Shown: positions 10,475 to 22,501, numbered from the stretch's first letter. The stretch: DNA of 64,000 nt from Isochrysis galbana (GCA_018136815.1 CM030938.1:426747-490746); one strand, 5' to 3'. The notes: generated by a model not told the origin, from the letters alone. Program-made: numbers and translations.

Positions 10475-10984
10475 AGGTCCCTTGGAATCCTGCGTAGCAA
10501 GATTGCCTCTCGTTTCCGTTATGGTGCGATTCCCGTTCCAGACAAGATCGCCGACAGATCGCCCTTTGATCGTCGTCCGTCGTTGTCTGATCGGAGTGTT
10601 TGGGTTTGATTTCAGTCGAGTTATGTGAGAAAGTCGTGGGGCGAGAGTCGGAGTGTTTTCCTGGGTGTCCGTTGTCCGTCGTCCTGTCGTCAGTCGTCAT
10701 CCGTCGCTCTCGCTCTCGCTCTCGTCGCTCTCGCTCTCGTAACACTCGTACCCAACAAACTCGCCTCTCCTCGCCAGCCCCTGCCATCACAGCCCTCCTC
10801 TCACTCACCCTCGCCTCTCGCCGCTCGTTCGATCCATGTCGCTCTCGCCGCCGTCCTCGCCCTCGCCCAAGCCCGCTTGCCCGCCTTCCTCTGCTGACGG
10901 GCTGAAGCCCGTCAGCACCTCCGAAGTCGTCTCCCCTTCGCCGCGCCTGCCGCCGGTCTTGCTCCTTCCTCATTGCCCTCAGGC
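10475..10984. other. No gene seen
   Basis: GC-rich sequence with a CTCTCG tandem stretch near 10705-10740. Frames are open by composition only; nothing recognisable. Confidence 0.4.
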
Positions 10985-11165
10985 CCTATGGGCCATCCCA
11001 ATTCGTCATGTCCCCCTCCTCCCCCTCCCCCCTCCCCCTCCCTCTGGCGCGCTCGCAGCCCCCCTCTGCCGTCTCCTCCCGCTCCCCCTCCCTCTCCGCT
11101 CGCTCCCGCGCTCGCTCCCCGCTCCTTCTCACATCATTGCGCGCCTTCCCGCCAGCCGCACCCCT
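10985..11165 (+). repeat. Fragment shared with the 5' part of a hAT element
   Basis: The stretch starting CTCTGGCGCGCTCGCAGCCC and running to CTTCCCGCCAGCCGC is nearly identical to the reverse complement of about 49740-49880, which lies upstream of the transposase frame in hAT element C. It is probably a remnant of a related hAT element. Confidence 0.6.
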
Positions 11166-11253
11166 AGCTAGCGTCGGCTCTCGATGCGGGGAGCTCCGCC
11201 TTCACTCGTCCGCGGTAGAGGAGGAGGCGTTGCCGATCCTTGCCCCCTCCCCC

Positions 11254-11778
11254 TAACCCCTTACAGAAAGATGGCATCTATTGTTGCAAGCTTTGCTGAA
11301 GCCAACAATCTCAATCTAGATGGCAAGCTTTGCTGATGTGGCAAGCCATCTATGAGCAAGCTTTTCGGGCGCGCAGCGCTCGGGCGCCCGGGCTCCAGAC
11401 CTCCGCGCGTCCGCGCGCTTTAGGCGCAAGTCGAGAGCCGTGGCCCGTGGCCCGAGCTCGAGAGGCGAACAGAGGTGCAGAGGCGCAGCGGCGCCGCAAG
11501 TTGTCACTGCAAGAGAGGAGAGAGTTATCATAGAGTCTCATAGAGTATGAAGTGTGATGAGTAGCACAAGAAGGTATTGTCGTACATACAGTCGGGACGG
11601 GAACGTACCATAAATAGCCTTTCCATAAATAAGGCCCGACCGAGCTTTATCGAGCTTTGGTGCCATTCTCATTCCGACCATAGATTGGACAAGCTTTCCG
11701 GCAAGCTTTGGTGTACATGTCAACCATCTCTCCAAACAAGCTTTCTGAGATTTTGAACCATCTTTCTGTAAGGGGTTA
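11254..11778. mobile_element. hAT-type MITE, 525 bp
   Basis: Perfect terminal inverted repeats of at least 20 bp (TAACCCCTTACAGAAAGATG) are flanked by an exact 8-bp target duplication, CCTCCCCC, at 11246-11253 and 11779-11786. Subterminal AAGCTTT words are repeated at both ends. No transposase frame. An 8-bp duplication is the hAT hallmark. Confidence 0.9.
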
Positions 11779-11786
11779 CCTCCCCC

Positions 11787-12515
11787 TCTCCCTCGTCTCC
11801 ATGTCTCCATCGCCGTTTATTGTTCCGATGCCTCCGCTCTTGGAGACGTGTGCCTCCGTTTCATTTCTTGAAGCGTACACGCCGGAGGGCTAGCATGCTG
11901 CCTTGCGCCTAACCGGGTCGGACCAGGAACGCCTCGCTCTTCTCCCGACGCCGCCATCCCGCCTAGGCTTGGGTGCCTTGCTGGACTTGCACCCGCCGCT
12001 GCCTCCCCTCGACCGCCCTTCTCGCCGCTCGATTGCCGACGTCATTGCCGTCGTTGTCGTTGTCGTTGTCGATCTCTAGAGATACTTCATTAGCTCCCCT
12101 CCCCTCCTCATAACGAGAAAAAAATTCTTCTTATAATTCCCCGCTACTAGCTAGTGCTAGTAGTGTGGCGTGAGGCAGGAGGCAGAGTGCTGATGAAACC
12201 CTCCTCATAACGAGAGAGAGCCGTCCGCGGCTCGGAAGCCTGGGCTCTCGTAGAGCTTAGAGAGGGTTGCGCCACGAGGCTGTGCCGCGCGCGAGCGAGC
12301 AGCTCCAACGCCGTGGGGGGTGGTGGCGATGTGGCGATTGGGGTGCGTGCTGGCATACGCGCCCCAAAAGGACAGGCATCCATTGGGCTGCCGTATTTGC
12401 TATTTGCAGGCCCCAGCACCGTATTTCCCATCCAGGATTTCATCTAATAGTGATGCGCCCTACATTCACCGCTTTGATTCCCTCCCGCCGTGAGCGACCG
12501 CCTCAATCTCCGCCC
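11787..12515. other. No gene; possible old LINE tail
   Basis: Contains a weak match to the reverse complement of the LINE 3' tail at about 12120-12195 (AAAATTCTTCTTATAATTCC, then CGTGAGGCAGG). The rest shows nothing recognisable. Confidence 0.35.
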
Positions 12516-12523
12516 AAAATAGA

Positions 12524-13003
12524 CTTAGATGGGGTAAGAGTACTGTTATGAGCTCTCAGTAAGAGTAATAGCTCCAAACTGCCAAATCACTGATATTAGT
12601 TGTCGGCTGCTAGACTAATCTTAAAGGGGTTGATCTACTACTGTGACTCCTTTTACTATTAGAATCGTCGCCTCCCCCCCTCCATCAACATCGATACTTC
12701 AGCATACATATACATACGTAGTAGCCTCCGTCGGTCGGCTGCTTGGCTGCTACGCTCTATCGTCTATCCTCAAACCCTAAGATGCGTTAGGTTCATCCAA
12801 CTAGTAGTACCAATCTACGCTAACGCTAGAGGAGAGAGAGAGAGTTTGTGTGTGGATTGTGGAGAGCGTAAATCAACACATGCGTGCGCGCACAGGGGAG
12901 TTTTGTTGTTGGTTGGGACAACTCTCATGAGAGCTGATATTAGTGCTGATATTAGTGATAGCTCCATAACCTTGAGAGCTGATAAACTGTTACCCCATCT
13001 ATG
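12524..13003. mobile_element. hAT-type MITE, 480 bp
   Basis: Imperfect inverted ends (CTTAGATGGGGTAA left, CATAGATGGGGTAA as the complement of the right), both running on to AGCTCTCA, are flanked by the 8-bp duplication AAAATAGA at 12516-12523 and 13004-13011. A related terminus occurs at 43694-43733. Confidence 0.85.
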
Positions 13004-13011
13004 AAAATAGA

Positions 13012-13565
13012 CCGCCACGTGCGGGGGAAGGGAGGGGGAGGGGGGTCACTTACCGACCACCGACGCCATTGCCATTGCCTTTCGCCTTTTGTGTGGCGGG
13101 AGGGAGTCGTTCGGATGTCGCATTCGCGATGTCTCATAGGCAAAAAGAAATAACAGTAAAAGAAAAACAGTAAAAAGTAAAAGGTAAAAAACAGAACAAT
13201 TGATTTCCACACATCGGAGGGGGGAGGGGGAGGGAGTTGCCGGGGCAGGTAGGGGGGGACCCTGCGGAATCCTTGGACACCCAGGGGAGGTGGAAAATAG
13301 TGGTTAAAAAGAGTGAGTGAACGGGCAAGCAGCGCGGGGACTGCTCTCGTTCATCAACGTTTTCATTTAAGATGGGGTGTTCTACGATCTACGATCTACG
13401 ATTCCCTCTTTCCCTCCTTACCTTCTAATTCTACTTATTTATAATCTGCCTTCCAGCATGCCATGGTGACCGGGGGGTCTTATCCCGCCTATTTTCAGAC
13501 CACGCAGACCGCACCGTCAAATGTTTGGCTGCTCCATAGCCTATAGATAGCACATGGCCCCCTTA
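13012..13565. other. No gene seen
   Basis: AT-richer spacer with an A-rich stretch at 13140-13200. No coding frame or repeat partner was identified. Confidence 0.4.
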
Positions 13566-13573
13566 GACCGTAT

Positions 13574-13765
13574 CCTAGATGGGAAATACGGTGCCGGGGC
13601 CTGCAAATACAGCCAAATACATATGTATTTGGTCTCCGGCCAAATACATTTCAAATACATTCGAGGCCTACAACTCAGGACGCGCTTCAAATACAGCCAA
13701 ATACATATGTATTTGGCCAGTTTGGTCTCTGGCCAAATACGGTGAATACGTATTTCCCATCTAGG
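13574..13765. mobile_element. hAT-type MITE, family M1 copy 1, 192 bp
   Basis: Inverted ends CCTAGATGGGAAATACG are flanked by the exact 8-bp duplication GACCGTAT (13566-13573, 13766-13773). Inside, the unit CAGCCAAATACATATGTATT occurs twice and contains a perfect palindrome. Copy 2 is at 29279-29461. Confidence 0.95.
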
Positions 13766-13904
13766 GACCGTATAGCCCCTCGGCACCCAAAATTCCATTT
13801 CTAGGCATGTACTACAGTTAAAGCAGCTGTAGTACAGTACCTGTAGTTGTGAACAAAGGAAAGTTCGCACGGGGAGAAAACTCTCTGGCGCTCTTTCTCT
13901 CCGT

Positions 13905-14358
<454 letters not shown>

Positions 14359-14391
14359 CCCTCGCTCCCTCTCCCACCACACACGGGCAGC

Positions 14392-15540
14392 ATGCTCCAC
14401 CGCCTCTCTTCCTCTCTCTCGCTCTCACGCGGGCCTTCACGCCGCGCTGGGCTCCGACTTGTCACCTCGCTCGCCGCCTCCGCCTCTCTCGCTGCCTCTC
14501 TCTCCCTCTGCCTCGCGCAGGAAGCAATGGGCGGAGGGCCCTCACTCTCTCAAGAGAAGGATGGGCCCTCTCTCTCTCAAGAGAAGGATGGGCCCTCTCT
14601 CTCTCAAGAGAAAGAAGAGGGCGAGCAGAGGGACGAGGGCCCAGAGGGAGATTCAAAGGTTGTACACGCCGAGTGCCTTCACACACATCTGCTCGCCTCT
14701 TCGAGGGACGAGCTGCTCTCACGCTACCCTCCGCTCCATGTGCGCCGACTGGGTGAGCGTCTTCTTCTCCGCCCGTGTGTGAGCGAGAAGAGGGACGAGA
14801 CCACGCTTCGAGTGCTGGCATACGCGAGCGACGGCTCGTCCCAGTCGGTGCTCGTCGGGCTGGGAGAGCGGCTATGGCCCGAGGGCGAGCCGCCACACCC
14901 CGGCGGTGTGGGCTACCCTGTCGTGCCCATCTCGCTCGCGCCGGAGCCCGAGCCTGAGCCTGCACCCGCCTTAGGCGACGAAGCGGAGGAAGAGGAGCGC
15001 GAGGACGAAACGTTCGTGACTCCAGCGTGGGAGCAAGCCGAGCGCCTCTGGAGGCGGCTTGAGGCGTCGGGGCTGCTCGAGATTGAGCGCGATGAGGAGG
15101 CGCTGCCCGTGCGCGCGCGCCTCATCAGTGGTGGCAACTCGTGGCGTGGCAGGCTGCCACAATCGGGGGACGAGATGTGGCCGGTCGAGGTTGTCGTGTT
15201 CGACAGCGAGCCATGGACGTTGCTGGCACAGACTGCGGCGCCAGAGTGCGGCTTCTGCCGCTTCATGAAGATGGGCCCATGCGGCGCCGAGTTCGCAGCT
15301 TGGGAGAAGTGCATAGAGGCCGCTCGCGACACCAAGGCTGACTTTGTCGATTTATGCGGGGCGCAGACGATGACTCTCAAGCAGTGCACAGACAAACATC
15401 CAGAATACTACGGCATGTTGGCTGGCGATGCAGACGACGAGGAGACCGAGGAGACCTCGCCGCCGTTGCCATCGCCGCAAGAGGTCGATAAGAGTGCGGG
15501 GCAGGCACAGGGGAAGCACAACGGTGCTAGCGCTCCCTAG
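14392..15540 (+). CDS. GCK-domain protein (CHCH-like cysteine domain), probably organellar
   Basis: An intronless 382-residue protein. The C-terminal third has the GCK-domain pattern: ECGFCRFMKMGPCG, then FAAWEKCIEA, then DFVDLCGAQT and LKQCTDKHPEYYG. The paired cysteines match the small Cys-rich GCK family of algae and plants, which resembles CHCH proteins oxidised in the mitochondrial intermembrane space. The N terminus (MLHRLSSSLSLSRGPSRRAG, then a hydrophobic LAASLSLCLA stretch) is Arg/Ser-rich with no acid, as in a mitochondrial presequence. Residues about 50-75 hold three near-identical GPSLSQEKD units encoded by a 27-bp tandem repeat. The middle has Glu/Pro-rich linkers. I chose the ATG at 14392 because the frame upstream only translates the CT microsatellite. 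No partner can be inferred. Confidence 0.85.
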   Translation: MLHRLSSSLSLSRGPSRRAGLRLVTSLAASASLAASLSLCLAQEAMGGGPSLSQEKDGPSLSQEKDGPSLSQEKEEGEQRDEGPEGDSKVVHAECLHTHLLASSRDELLSRYPPLHVRRLGERLLLRPCVSEKRDETTLRVLAYASDGSSQSVLVGLGERLWPEGEPPHPGGVGYPVVPISLAPEPEPEPAPALGDEAEEEEREDETFVTPAWEQAERLWRRLEASGLLEIERDEEALPVRARLISGGNSWRGRLPQSGDEMWPVEVVVFDSEPWTLLAQTAAPECGFCRFMKMGPCGAEFAAWEKCIEAARDTKADFVDLCGAQTMTLKQCTDKHPEYYGMLAGDADDEETEETSPPLPSPQEVDKSAGQAQGKHNGASAP

Positions 15541-16160
15541 GAGCAGCTGTACTTCGCCGATGCTCAGAGCACATAAGGTCCGCTCGTGAGATCGGAGCAG
15601 AACAAGATGCGACCAGTGGGCCAAGTATGCGGTGCTGCCCCCGCCCGTACTGCACTATCCCCACTCTGCCTTCCCCCCGCCATCACACACTCATGCCAGG
15701 CTACGCGCCCATGCCTCATGCCTTGGCTCCAGCGCCCATGCTGCACAAGCGTGGGCCAAGTGCAAAGCGGTTGCCAAGTGTGTGGCGTGATGCGTGCGCC
15801 TCGCTGTTTCTTGGTGGCCGTCGCCGGCTCAAAAACAATATGAGTGTTGGAAAAAGCAAGGACACGCCCCCTTAGCGCCCTTAGCCCTAATTTAAAACAT
15901 CTAAAGATTCTAAGCGAACACCTACCAAGTCTAGGTTTCTCTACCCCTCTACCGACATCGCCCTTATCTGCCACCCCTCCGAAGGGCCGCGGCTGGCCGC
16001 GGCCACTCGCTTCGGCGAGGAGAGATTAGCACTTCTGGGCTCCTATTCCCGAGTGCCCGCCCCCCCCCCCTGCCCCCTGCGGCCTGCGGCCGTTGTTTTT
16101 ACCGCCGAAAGAGGTTTTCCCCCAGCGTGGACTCGAGGAGAGGGCGTGCTGGGTTGCGCA
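15541..16160. other. No gene seen
   Basis: 3' flank of the GCK gene. Short frames on both strands look like composition artefacts. Confidence 0.4.
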
Positions 16161-16167
16161 GGGCCGG

Positions 16168-16326
16168 TGCTTGCACTGGGGGGAGGACAAATATCGAGTG
16201 CCCCCTCCCCCCGGTAGCACTCGGACACCTAGCCCGTCAAGCATGGCGCCGCGGGCGATTGCCGATTCCGGGCACGGAAAAGTTGTGTACAATTTGCTAG
16301 TGCTAGTGGGGGTGGCTAGGATACAA
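16168..16326 (+). repeat. Dispersed repeat R3, copy 1
   Basis: Starts TGCACTGGGGGGAGGACAAA and ends GGCTAGGATA; an imperfect copy in the same orientation lies at 36368-36535. Shared internal words include CACTCGGACACCT and TTCCGGG. Class unknown. Confidence 0.7.
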
Positions 16327-17388
16327 CATTAATTATTATTATCTCCCACCCCTCCACATCCTCTCCTTCCTTCCTTCATTCCATTTTTTTCGGTTTCCGG
16401 GGTCCAGCCCAGGTGCACTACTTGGGGCCTTGTTCGGAGACCGAGGGATGCAAGCTGCTGATAATACGGCACGCGCACGCTTGACCTTGACGTAGAGCCA
16501 GAGCGCTACAGTGCGCGGAGGTATGGAGGCGCGCGAGGGATGGGCGCCTCCACACAACCCGCACGCTCGTATTCACGAAATGCCTGCCAAAAGCGATCCT
16601 AGGCCAAAAGCCAAAAGTGTAAAAACCAAGGCAAGGAGCAATGAAGGTGCAGCAACTGCTCGGAGCAACGTTTGGCCCGCCAACCACGCGCATGAACTAA
16701 CGCAACTCCGGGGCGATCACCGTATTGCCGTGTGGATCACGAAACAACAGAATGACACAACCTGCTGCCAGCAGCCATGATGTTCGAATATGTGCACACA
16801 CAGTCGACCCTTGGGGATAAAGTGACCGCATAATGCGGGACTACACAGTTGGGGATGAATCACTTCTTACGTAGGAGCATGCTTGAACGTCACAATGCAA
16901 TAGGGCATGCACTTGGGCACAAATGAAGCGGTAGGAGCATTGGCGGCTGTGTGGCGCCCAAGCCGCGGCGTTGGAAACGGGGGCGTGTTGCTGATGCTTC
17001 CCTCGAGCTACGGCCTCGCAGAGCCCTGGCAGATCCCACCTCGTCCACAATTGGGTTGGCGAGTTGCGAGCTCAAACGGCTGCTGGTGTTGCGGCTTACG
17101 TGACGCGACCTCGGACTCAGTTTCGCCGTTTTTAATATGCCTGGGCTTCAAGTTGAGAGGCCCCCAGGACAGGCTAATAGAGAGTACAAGCACGGGCCCA
17201 TGCGCCTCACCAATTGGGGGGTAGGCAGGCAGCAAAGGAACACATGTTTTGCCTCCGCGAGACGTCACGGCCCAGTGGCGCAGGCGCGTCTGAAGGCGAG
17301 AATTTGGTCCAACGGCGGCAGCGGGCGCCACAGGATCCGTCACGCGTCTATCTCCGCTTCTCAATCTCGGAAAGACCAGGTCCAACCC
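16327..17388. other. Intergenic, no gene seen
   Basis: About 1 kb without a convincing frame, splice-linked exon or repeat partner. Confidence 0.4.
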
Positions 17389-18153
17389 CTACTTGTTCGC
17401 CTCGTCAGTGGCGGTGAGCGGTGGCGGCACATCACCTTCCGCCTTGGCAATCTCGTGCTCCACCTTTGCAAGGAGCTTGGCGCCGCGGACGAAACCCTGT
17501 GTGATAGCGGCCTCCTTGTCCGCGCGCTCGCTCAGGGTGCCCACTAGCTCGGCCGACGCCCTCGGTGGGATGAAGACGAGCGGCTTCCACTCTCCCGGCT
17601 CCTGCAGCATGCGAGCGACCACCACCCTAAGGTCGGTCACCGTGACTTCGGGTAGGCTCTCTCCCCCGTTCTTGGTCCAGTGTTGAAGGAGGTCGTCGCG
17701 CGAGAAGAAAACGGGTGTGACCAGAGGAGACCCGATCGCCTCCGAATAGAAGAGCGGGAAGGGGCCTTGCCCCCTCATCCTTTCTCTGAGAGGTGGAGGC
17801 ACCCCTCTCTCGCCTTCCGCCTCCACAACCTGCCTCGCGAACTGCAGAACGACGGGCGCGGGCGGTTTGAGGCACATCAGACCTTGCATGAGCGCGAAGA
17901 CGCGGCCGAGGCCCACCAGCTCCAGCCGAAGCCGCGCGGTGGGATCGAGCGTGGAAGCGAGCGAGAGCTTTGTTTTCGCCTCGGTAGCATCAGTAAAGAA
18001 GTGGAGGTGGCCTTGGTGGGGCTCCGGGGCGAGATCCCTGGAGCCGTCGGGGAGGAGGCGGGTGAGCTGGAAGACGCGCACGCGGTCGAGCTTCTCGAGA
18101 GCCTCGCTCATGCTTAGCACCGAGAGAGAGCGACCCTCTGATCCAGTCGACAT
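17389..18153 (-). CDS. Tic22-like protein
   Basis: A 254-residue protein from the ATG at 18153. It follows the Tic22 layout: a first module with VRVFQLTRL and, after a Pro-rich loop, GHLHFFTDATEAKTKL (the 'file plus acidic Ala' pattern of Tic22), then a Val/Leu-rich core, then a second module with GPFPLFYSEAIG and TPVFFSRDDLLQHW, ending in a charged helix (ERADKEAAITQGFVRGAKLL). Tic22 acts in the plastid intermembrane space during protein import. The frame stays open upstream to an ATG at 18360, adding 69 residues rich in Arg and Glu that read like 5' UTR; no transit peptide is visible, so a targeting exon may be missing or the longer start is used. Assignment rests on motif resemblance only. 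Confidence 0.65.
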   Translation of the reverse strand: MSTGSEGRSLSVLSMSEALEKLDRVRVFQLTRLLPDGSRDLAPEPHQGHLHFFTDATEAKTKLSLASTLDPTARLRLELVGLGRVFALMQGLMCLKPPAPVVLQFARQVVEAEGERGVPPPLRERMRGQGPFPLFYSEAIGSPLVTPVFFSRDDLLQHWTKNGGESLPEVTVTDLRVVVARMLQEPGEWKPLVFIPPRASAELVGTLSERADKEAAITQGFVRGAKLLAKVEHEIAKAEGDVPPPLTATDEANK

Positions 18154-18623
18154 CTCCCCGCCCTCTCTCTCCACGCTCTCCCGTCCGCTCTCTCTCTCTC
18201 TCTTTCCCTCCCTCCGTCCACCGGATGTTTCTCCTAGTAAACGGACTCCGAACTCTTTGTCTTCTGATGGGGTACGAGGGCTCCTTTCTCGACCTCTCGC
18301 CTCCATTTTCTTTCGCATAAATTCCTCCCATTCTCCTCTACTCGCCCAATCTTCTCCCACTCTTCTTCCACATCATTGTCTGTCTCCACGCCCCCCCCCC
18401 CCCCCGCGCCCCCCGAGGACAGACTCTCTCTCTCTCTCTCTCACCCATCAAGTACAAAGTAAAAGTACACGTGGTCTCGCATAATATACTATTGTATCCC
18501 TACGTATCCCTACATGTGAAACAAAGGAACAGTGTTTTTTTTTCGGAGGCCCAAACTTTATGTTTTTCGCCGAATGACCAGCGGGCTTTAGTTTGCGCTA
18601 GGGAACGGCGAGGGGGCGCGCGA

Positions 18624-19044
18624 TTGGGGTTGATTTAAGTTTTGTAATTTTTTTGTCAAATTTGGGTGGTCAATCGAAATCTCGAAATTTTTGACCAAAA
18701 TTTGGGGCCTTTCACTTGGAAAGAAACAAAACTTGGGGGGCCGCGCGGAGATTGGAAGATGCGACACGCGAGGAGAGAGTGAGGCGCAGCAGGGCGCCGG
18801 CTCACGCCCCCGCCTCGTCCCCCAGCTCACGACCCATAACATCTTTCCTCCCCAGCCAGAAGGTGTGGCACGACGTGGTCCACGACGCAGTCGTCGTCGA
18901 AGGTGCGAGGGAGAGTGTTATAGGGTTATAATAGGACAAAATATTCGAAAGCGTCAAAATTTTGATCAAAATTTAGGTGCCCGACCCTCAAATTTTGACA
19001 ACAAAATTTGGGCCCTTACAAAACAAAACTTACGTCAAAGCCAA
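18624..19044. mobile_element. hAT-type MITE, 421 bp
   Basis: Imperfect inverted ends (TTGGGGTTGATTTAAGTTTT left, TTGGCTTTGACGTAAGTTTT as the complement of the right) are flanked by the exact 8-bp duplication GCGCGCGA at 18616-18623 and 19045-19052. Subterminal AAATTT words are repeated at both ends, as in the hAT ends near 22200, 50250 and 51080. Confidence 0.85.
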
Positions 19045-19052
19045 GCGCGCGA

Positions 19053-19750
19053 TTAGACCGAAGAAGAGAAGGGGAGAAAAGAAAATTCATCCCCCCTACC
19101 TACGGTAGAAGGGGCGCAACGAAGACTACCGGTAGCTTTAAAGACAACGACTTCGCAGTGTTGGAACTACGTCATATTAGCATCCTAGAATTTTTTTATT
19201 GTGCCCTGACACCTAAAACAGTCGCTATCTAATAGATCCCCAGCTTGAAACCGAAAAACTCGAACGCGAAAAGCGAATAGCGAATTTTTTGTATACGAAT
19301 GTTGAAGACTACGGTCATTGACGTTCAACGACCCACGGGCAGATTCACACATATAGACTCACAGGGCACCTAAGACACTCGACCCAGTGGATTGGGGCCC
19401 TACTCGGCATTCCCTACTACTTTGCCGCAGGGATCTACCCGCGAGCGACGAAATCACGCTCGCTATGGCCTACTGAAGTCGGGCCCCAGAGGCCCTTTCG
19501 AACGCTGGCAACGCGACCTGCAGTGGGGGGACATGGCGCCCGCGCGCGGGTGCTTCCGCGGCGCCTGCGGTCACCTTAAAACCTTTTAATATTCTTACCG
19601 CACTCGCGGCGAATGGAACCACTACCCACTACAAGTAGCACGTAGCACACTCTCTACACCCCCATTCCCCGGCCCTTCTCCCCCCGCCATCAGGCGGCTC
19701 CCCCCGTACACTACTAGGGGGATTGGGGTGGAGGGCTTAGATATGGTCCG
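19053..19750. other. No gene seen
   Basis: The word GCCTGCGGTCACCTTA occurs here at about 19565 and again at 20333, on the far side of repeat R1 copy B, a possible direct repeat around that element. Otherwise nothing recognisable. Confidence 0.35.
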
Positions 19751-19759
19751 GTGGCCCGC

Positions 19760-20333
19760 GCCCCCCCCCGGTGATCTTTCCCCCCCTTCCTCCTGTGTCT
19801 CCGAGTGGGCGGCCGACTCTGTCTCGTCTTATCCTGTAAACAGGCGCGAGACTTACCGAATTTCCGGTGGGCGGAGCTCTCGCTCGCGCCCACCCCCTTC
19901 TCCGCGCTCTCTCTCCCCTCTCCTGCGGCACGCGCGATGGCGCGCCTGCGGCAGGCCTCCAGCTGCCCTCTGGCGGCCCCTGGAGGCTCCTGGAGGCCAG
20001 CTCAGGGGGCAGAGGAGGCTGGGGCTGGGCCCTGGCCTCCCCTGCCTCTCCCTCGCTGGCGCTCCCGAGCCTCTGGGGCCCCCACGCTGCACCTGTCTGC
20101 CTGTCGACCAGGGGGGGAGGGGGGGTTGGAGCATTGGGCTGGTCACGAGGGGCCAGGATGGGCGAATGGGGCGAGCCTGTGGGGAAGGAAGTGGGTCAGT
20201 AGGGCAGTGGCCTCCTGGCAAGCCATCAGGCATGCCAGGAGGATGGGTGGTTCCTCCCCCATGGCAGGGGAGGAGTGGAGAGAGGGGGGGGCTCGTGCCC
20301 CCCCATGGGTCAACCAAGTATAAACTTAGTTGC
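19760..20333 (+). repeat. Dispersed GC-rich repeat R1, copy B
   Basis: Inverted relative to copy A at 2757-3420. Ends in GGCTCGTGCCCCCC then AAGTATAAACTTAGTTG, the complement of the start of copy A. The body is rich in CCTGG/CCAGG words. No protein domain was recognised. Confidence 0.5.
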
Positions 20334-20340
20334 CTGCGGT

Positions 20341-21160
20341 CACCTTAGACCAGGAGCCGAGGCCTGACGCCAAAAAAGAGCCCTCACAACGAATTGCTGC
20401 CCCCCCACACCAGCTGGCGTGCTGACGAGGGCGTCTCGTACAGCGAGAGGCCGGCATTTGCCGGCCCCTGGACGATCGCCAACGCGATGGGCCCCACCTG
20501 GGCCGCGGTGGAAGTGGGCAGCGCACCCATGCCGGTACAGGTACAGGCCCGGCCATCTCGACCCCTCTGGCTTGCCTTCCGGAGGAGCCCTGGCCGGTGG
20601 CCCATCGGACACCCCTCTCCGGGGCGCCATCGCAGCGGACCGACGTCCGAAGAAGCCCTCTTCACAGTCGATTTGAGCACAGAAGAAACCGGGCGTTTAC
20701 GGGAGAATCAAGTGTTTTATTTTCGTTGATCCTATCATTAAAAATACGTTTGTTTTGACCTCTATTATCACGGTCATATAAGCTTGATATGACCGTTGGT
20801 CGCTCACATGACATCGCACGGGCCATGCTACGCACAAACATCACATGTGTGTGACGCTCGACGCCATTGATGCAACATTTTGATCGATCGGAAGTGCGGC
20901 AGATAACCGTCGCCGTCACGCAACGCGCAACGCAAACTCCAGACGCTGAAGGTGATCACGCACACGCGCACACTCGCAACGTCATTACAGGGCGTACAAT
21001 CTGGCACACAACCAGCGGGATTGTAATGTGCGCTGCAACTACGCTTGGTGCCGCCGCGACCCGATCGCTTGGGGTCTCCGCAAGGATACCAATTTGGGAA
21101 TCGCTCGGCGCGCTCGCCAGGCGCCCGAGCACTTGCTGACCCCACGGCTGTCGGGCGCTG
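20341..21160. other. No confident gene; small hairpin
   Basis: A 9-bp stem CGGTCATAT / ATATGACCG encloses AAGCTTG at about 20770-20795. Open frames at 20394-20729 were not recognised. The right part may belong to the hAT element that follows. Confidence 0.35.
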
Positions 21161-21164
21161 TTAA

Positions 21165-21913
21165 GTGGGTTGTGTCAGGGCAAACCTAGGCACCCAAAGC
21201 AAGGAGATGATAGGGGAGACTGTCAGGGGGAGGGGGGCGGACCGTGGCGAGGCTTTGGCCGTTGATAATGAGGCGGCAATGAGGCTAACATTTTCCGTTG
21301 TCTTCCCCCCCGATGACGATACGACTGAGGACCTAGAGGTGGAAGAGGTCCGCCGGCTTCTTATTGTGCAAAATTTGCCCATGCGGAAGAAGCAGGCAGA
21401 TGCCCTCTCACGTGCCTTTGTTTACTTGAAGGAGCGGTTTTCAGGAGAGTGCCAAGAGTCATTCGACTGCGCAGCCATGTTCAAGATGTGCGAGGTCGTG
21501 CAAGTTTTCGACCCGAGTTTTGCGGCTCAGCATGCGACGCCGGCTTCCGTGGATGCCTTGGCAGCGATCACCCCCTTAGGCATGCCTGATGATGAGGGGG
21601 GCATGAATGCCAACACTCTGAAGGCTCAACTGCCTGCCTATTTGGCCGCCGCTGCCCATGCCGCAGTCAACGCGATGGACGTCGATGATTTCTCCGATGC
21701 GGTGCTCCAATGGTGGCGCACCAATGGCCGTGCCTTTCCTGCGTGGGCGGCAGCAGCGCGAGTTGCTTTCGCTTTTTCTCCAAATTCTGCCTCGTGTGAG
21801 CGTGTCTTTTCTCTGTTGCGTGTGATGTATGGTGAGCAACAATCTGGGCTGTGCTGTCTGACCATCTGCAAGTGTCCTTGATGAGTCGGTACAACAAGAG
21901 GGTTGTGGGCTGA
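21165..21913 (+). pseudogene. hAT transposase, C-terminal part, frameshifted
   Basis: The frame encodes FDPSFAAQHATPASVDAL, ITPLGMPDDEGG, LQWWRTNGRAFPAWAAAARV and the hAT dimerisation core SPNSASCERVFSLLRVM. Near 21845 the frame shifts by one; the expected end AVLSDHLQVSLMSRYNKRVV continues in the next frame to a stop at 21911-21913. The N-terminal zinc finger and most of the catalytic core are missing. A closely related paralogue is split across 51461-51535 and 47853-48230. Confidence 0.85.
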
Positions 21914-22297
21914 TGGATTCCGGGTGTGTATGCGGTTCTTATTGGTTGTGGATGCGTGCAACGCGAGATGTGAGAGCACATGTGAGCAGCTTGTGAGCAA
22001 TGATGGATGATGGACAGATACTAGATACTAATGATTGTCAATGCCAATGCAACATGCAATACATTGCTATACCTATCTATACAACATACAGCATACAGCT
22101 ATGTATTATAAACATTTTGGCTCGAAGGTACGCGTCCCGCCGTCGTTGCGTCATTGCTGACCCCCTTCAACAATCAAAATTTCGTTCAAAATATCAACAA
22201 AATTTGGGTAGGTGAAGCTCAAAATTTGCTCCAACGGACGCGAAATATCAAAACGAAATTTGGGTGGGTCTGGAGCGAAACTCTTGCCGGGGCCAAC
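21165..22297 (+). mobile_element. hAT element remnant hAT-1 (3' half)
   Basis: Carries the C-terminal part of a hAT transposase followed by a 3' end rich in AAATTT words. The end GCCGGGGCCAAC at 22286-22297 is the exact complement of the end of the second hAT element at 47501-47512, which sets the 3' terminus. The 5' end was not found. Confidence 0.75.
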
Positions 22298-22501
22298 CGC
22301 AGCCGCGGCCCGGCTGACATCTTGCTGTGGCTTCTCGAGAGGGAGCCCCCGGCGGTGGGCCAGTGCCGGCGGCCGCGGCCGTGATCGGAGCGGCAGAGCG
22401 GCCGTAAATAGGCCGTTTCTAAGCTGGAAGCTGGACCTACCCCTACCCCCTTGAAAGCCGTGTGAATGTGAAAGTAAAGAGGATCGACACAATTGACGCC
22501 G

